Shown in pieces: positions 5,580 to 6,419 of a stretch of 6,419 bases of DNA (position 1 is the stretch's first letter; each line of letters starts with the position of its first letter). This stretch comes from CAYMST01 sp964393115 (GTDB taxonomy: Bacteria; Bacteroidota; Bacteroidia; Cytophagales; Cyclobacteriaceae). The stretch covers positions 1 through 6,419 of the forward strand of contig CAYMST010000269.1 in assembly GCA_964393115.1 (NCBI GenBank), given 5' to 3'. The notes beneath the pieces were generated by a model. The model made no database searches, was not told the origin of the DNA, and saw nothing but the letters and a program-made list of their open reading frames with translations. The position numbers and the translations under genes were made by a program.

Positions 5580-5779
5580 TCTTCATCCTCCAAAATCTCT
5601 TGGACCCGACCTATCTGTCCATCTTCTAACCGAACCTTGATACCTCGGTGATGACGAGGAGACTTAGTTAGCAGGTCTTTTACGATTCCTTCGGTACGCT
5701 TTCCAGTTCTTTGATCCTGTTTTAAAACGATGTTGACACGTAAGCCTGGGTATATATCCTCTCTTCTCGTTCCGTTCAC
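5576..5779 (-). CDS. ywbE: YwbE family protein (DUF2196)
   Basis: A 67-residue protein matching the small YwbE family, about 65 residues in Bacillus. The conserved run is visible: NGTRREDIYPGLRVNIVLK, then DQRTGKRTEGIVKDLLT, HHRGIKVRL and DGQIGRVQEI. The fold is probably a small beta barrel of KOW or SH3 type, judging from the alternating pattern; biochemical function is not established. It starts with GTG (5777-5779): the family N-terminus MNGTxRxDI begins here and an in-frame TGA lies nine codons or fewer upstream, so no better start exists. It leads a two-gene unit, its TGA overlapping the ATG of the 156-residue gene. Confidence 0.92.
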   Translation of the reverse strand: MNGTRREDIYPGLRVNIVLKQDQRTGKRTEGIVKDLLTKSPRHHRGIKVRLEDGQIGRVQEILEDEE

Positions 5780-5802
5780 TATGACTTGATTTCAATAAGC
5801 CT

Positions 5803-5810
5803 CAAAAATA
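5803..5810 (-). promoter_or_regulatory. Possible -7 box for the ywbE unit
   Basis: On the minus strand TATTTTTG fits TAnnTTTG, 23 bases before the GTG of ywbE. No clear TTTG stands about 20 bases upstream, so only half of the Bacteroidota promoter pattern is present. The 99-bp gap to the preceding gene leaves room for an independent promoter. Confidence 0.3.
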
Positions 5811-5878
5811 TCTTATATTCTGATAAGGAATACTGAATGAGAAAAGTAAAATAAGCGTAAGCTAAAATGAACCGTGAT

Positions 5879-6139
5879 TTACCTGTTCAAATAGATTCTT
5901 GATTCCGAATACAAATCATAAACGGCCACAAGGGATTCTTGCCCAGTGGAGAAGCCATAGAGCTCATATTCCTTAAAGGACTCTCTATTTTCAGCGTAGA
6001 CAGGAAGGTATTTAGATTCGAATTCATCCCAAATGATCAGTAAGAAAACATAACTAATCTTACTTTCTCTTCCCTTTTCTAACCAGGATTCAAAAGTCGA
6101 TTCGTTGAGAGGCTTGGGGTAGTCTGAACCTTGAAACAT
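5879..6139 (-). CDS. Small protein of unknown function (86 aa)
   Basis: An acidic, soluble-looking protein of 86 residues with no signal peptide. Visible blocks are FESWLEKGRESKISYVFLLIIWDEFESKYLPVY in two parts (about 17-32 and 33-49) and LVAVYDLYSESRI near the end (about 70-82). I recognise no named domain and see no catalytic motif. The frame is complete from ATG (6137-6139) to TAA, has codon use like its neighbours and fills its interval without overlap, so it is likely real. It follows the partial small gene by 74 bp on the same strand and could share a transcript. It does not look like a RelE/ParE toxin. Confidence 0.7.
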   Translation of the reverse strand: MFQGSDYPKPLNESTFESWLEKGRESKISYVFLLIIWDEFESKYLPVYAENRESFKEYELYGFSTGQESLVAVYDLYSESRIYLNR

Positions 6140-6213
6140 TAAATATTTTCTTTTATAGAAAGCAAGTTACGCCGAGGTAGTTTTTAAACAAAAAGATTAT
6201 TCTCTTCTAATGC

Positions 6214-6419
6214 TCACCTGTGCCCTAGAAGTTTTCGTGCGCTTGTATGTTCAATGCAATCTTCAAAATCAACGGAACTTGATTTTTGTAAGAGATCAAG
6301 AATAGCAGTAGGCATCTCTGATTCTGGATCGTCGCGAAAATTCTCGATCCTAGCTAGTAAATTTTCGTTCTGGATTGTCGTTATCCAAGTTATGAGCTCC
6401 AGTTTTCTTTGTTCTAACG
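6214..6419 (-). CDS. C-terminal part of a small protein, possibly antitoxin-like (5' end outside window)
   Basis: An open minus-strand frame runs from the right edge to TGA at 6214-6216 and gives 67 visible residues, beginning LEQRKLELITWITTIQNENL and ending FEDCIEHTSARKLLGHR. The pattern of a helical LIxWIxxIxxExLL segment, an acidic linker and a C-terminal HTSARKLLG stretch resembles short antitoxin-like proteins common in Bacteroidota, which usually precede a RelE/ParE-type toxin. No such toxin follows here: the next gene downstream is the unrelated 86-residue protein. The resemblance is from memory and is moderate. Start and full length are not visible. Confidence 0.6.
   Translation of the reverse strand, partial: LEQRKLELITWITTIQNENLLARIENFRDDPESEMPTAILDLLQKSSSVDFEDCIEHTSARKLLGHR

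Noticed and set aside
6322..6380. Near-direct repeat TTCTGGATCGTCG / TTCTGGATTGTCG, 46 bp apart
   Set aside because: It falls in coding sequence in different codon contexts with no further copies; probably coincidence.

Overview
The window is a chromosomal stretch that most likely comes from a Bacteroidota species, probably a marine or environmental Cytophagales-type organism. The reasons are the lack of clear Shine-Dalgarno sites, AT-rich leaders with TAnnTTTG-like boxes, an exosortase of the Bacteroidota XrtN type beside a VIT/von Willebrand A target, and Bacteroidota-style small conserved proteins. This placement is inferred from gene content and was not tested against a database.

Layout. 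(1) Positions 2-391: the 3' end of greB (transcript cleavage factor), cut by the left edge. (2) Positions 426-1169: a REPtron-like unit, a minus-strand REP-associated tyrosine transposase (RAYT, HUH family) bracketed by two near-identical 17-bp perfect palindromes. The palindromes differ from each other only by compensated base-pair changes. (3) Positions 1170-1399: a control region with two copies of an ACTTTG-N5-CAAAGT palindrome. (4) Positions 1400-5083: a three-gene plus-strand cluster. It holds a secreted VIT+vWA protein ending in a PEP-type sorting signal, a translationally coupled (ATGA overlap) exosortase with a fused EpsI-like domain, and a VanZ-family membrane protein. (5) Positions 5109-5779: a minus-strand coupled pair, ywbE and a 156-residue protein of unknown function. 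(6) Positions 5879-6139: an 86-residue unknown protein. (7) Positions 6214-6419: the C-terminus of a small unknown protein that resembles short antitoxin-like proteins, cut by the right edge.

How the genes work together. The central cluster looks like a dedicated one-enzyme/one-substrate surface-sorting system. The VIT-vWA protein would be exported by Sec, held by its C-terminal helix, recognised through its PEP motif and processed by the neighbouring exosortase (visible Cys/Arg/His candidates). The VanZ-like protein is a possible accessory. The RAYT unit is separate and is the most dynamic part of the window. The most noteworthy signals are the compensated RAYT palindromes, the dedicated sorting pair, the repeated palindromic operator-like sites upstream, and a perfect 10-bp hairpin inside the exosortase gene.
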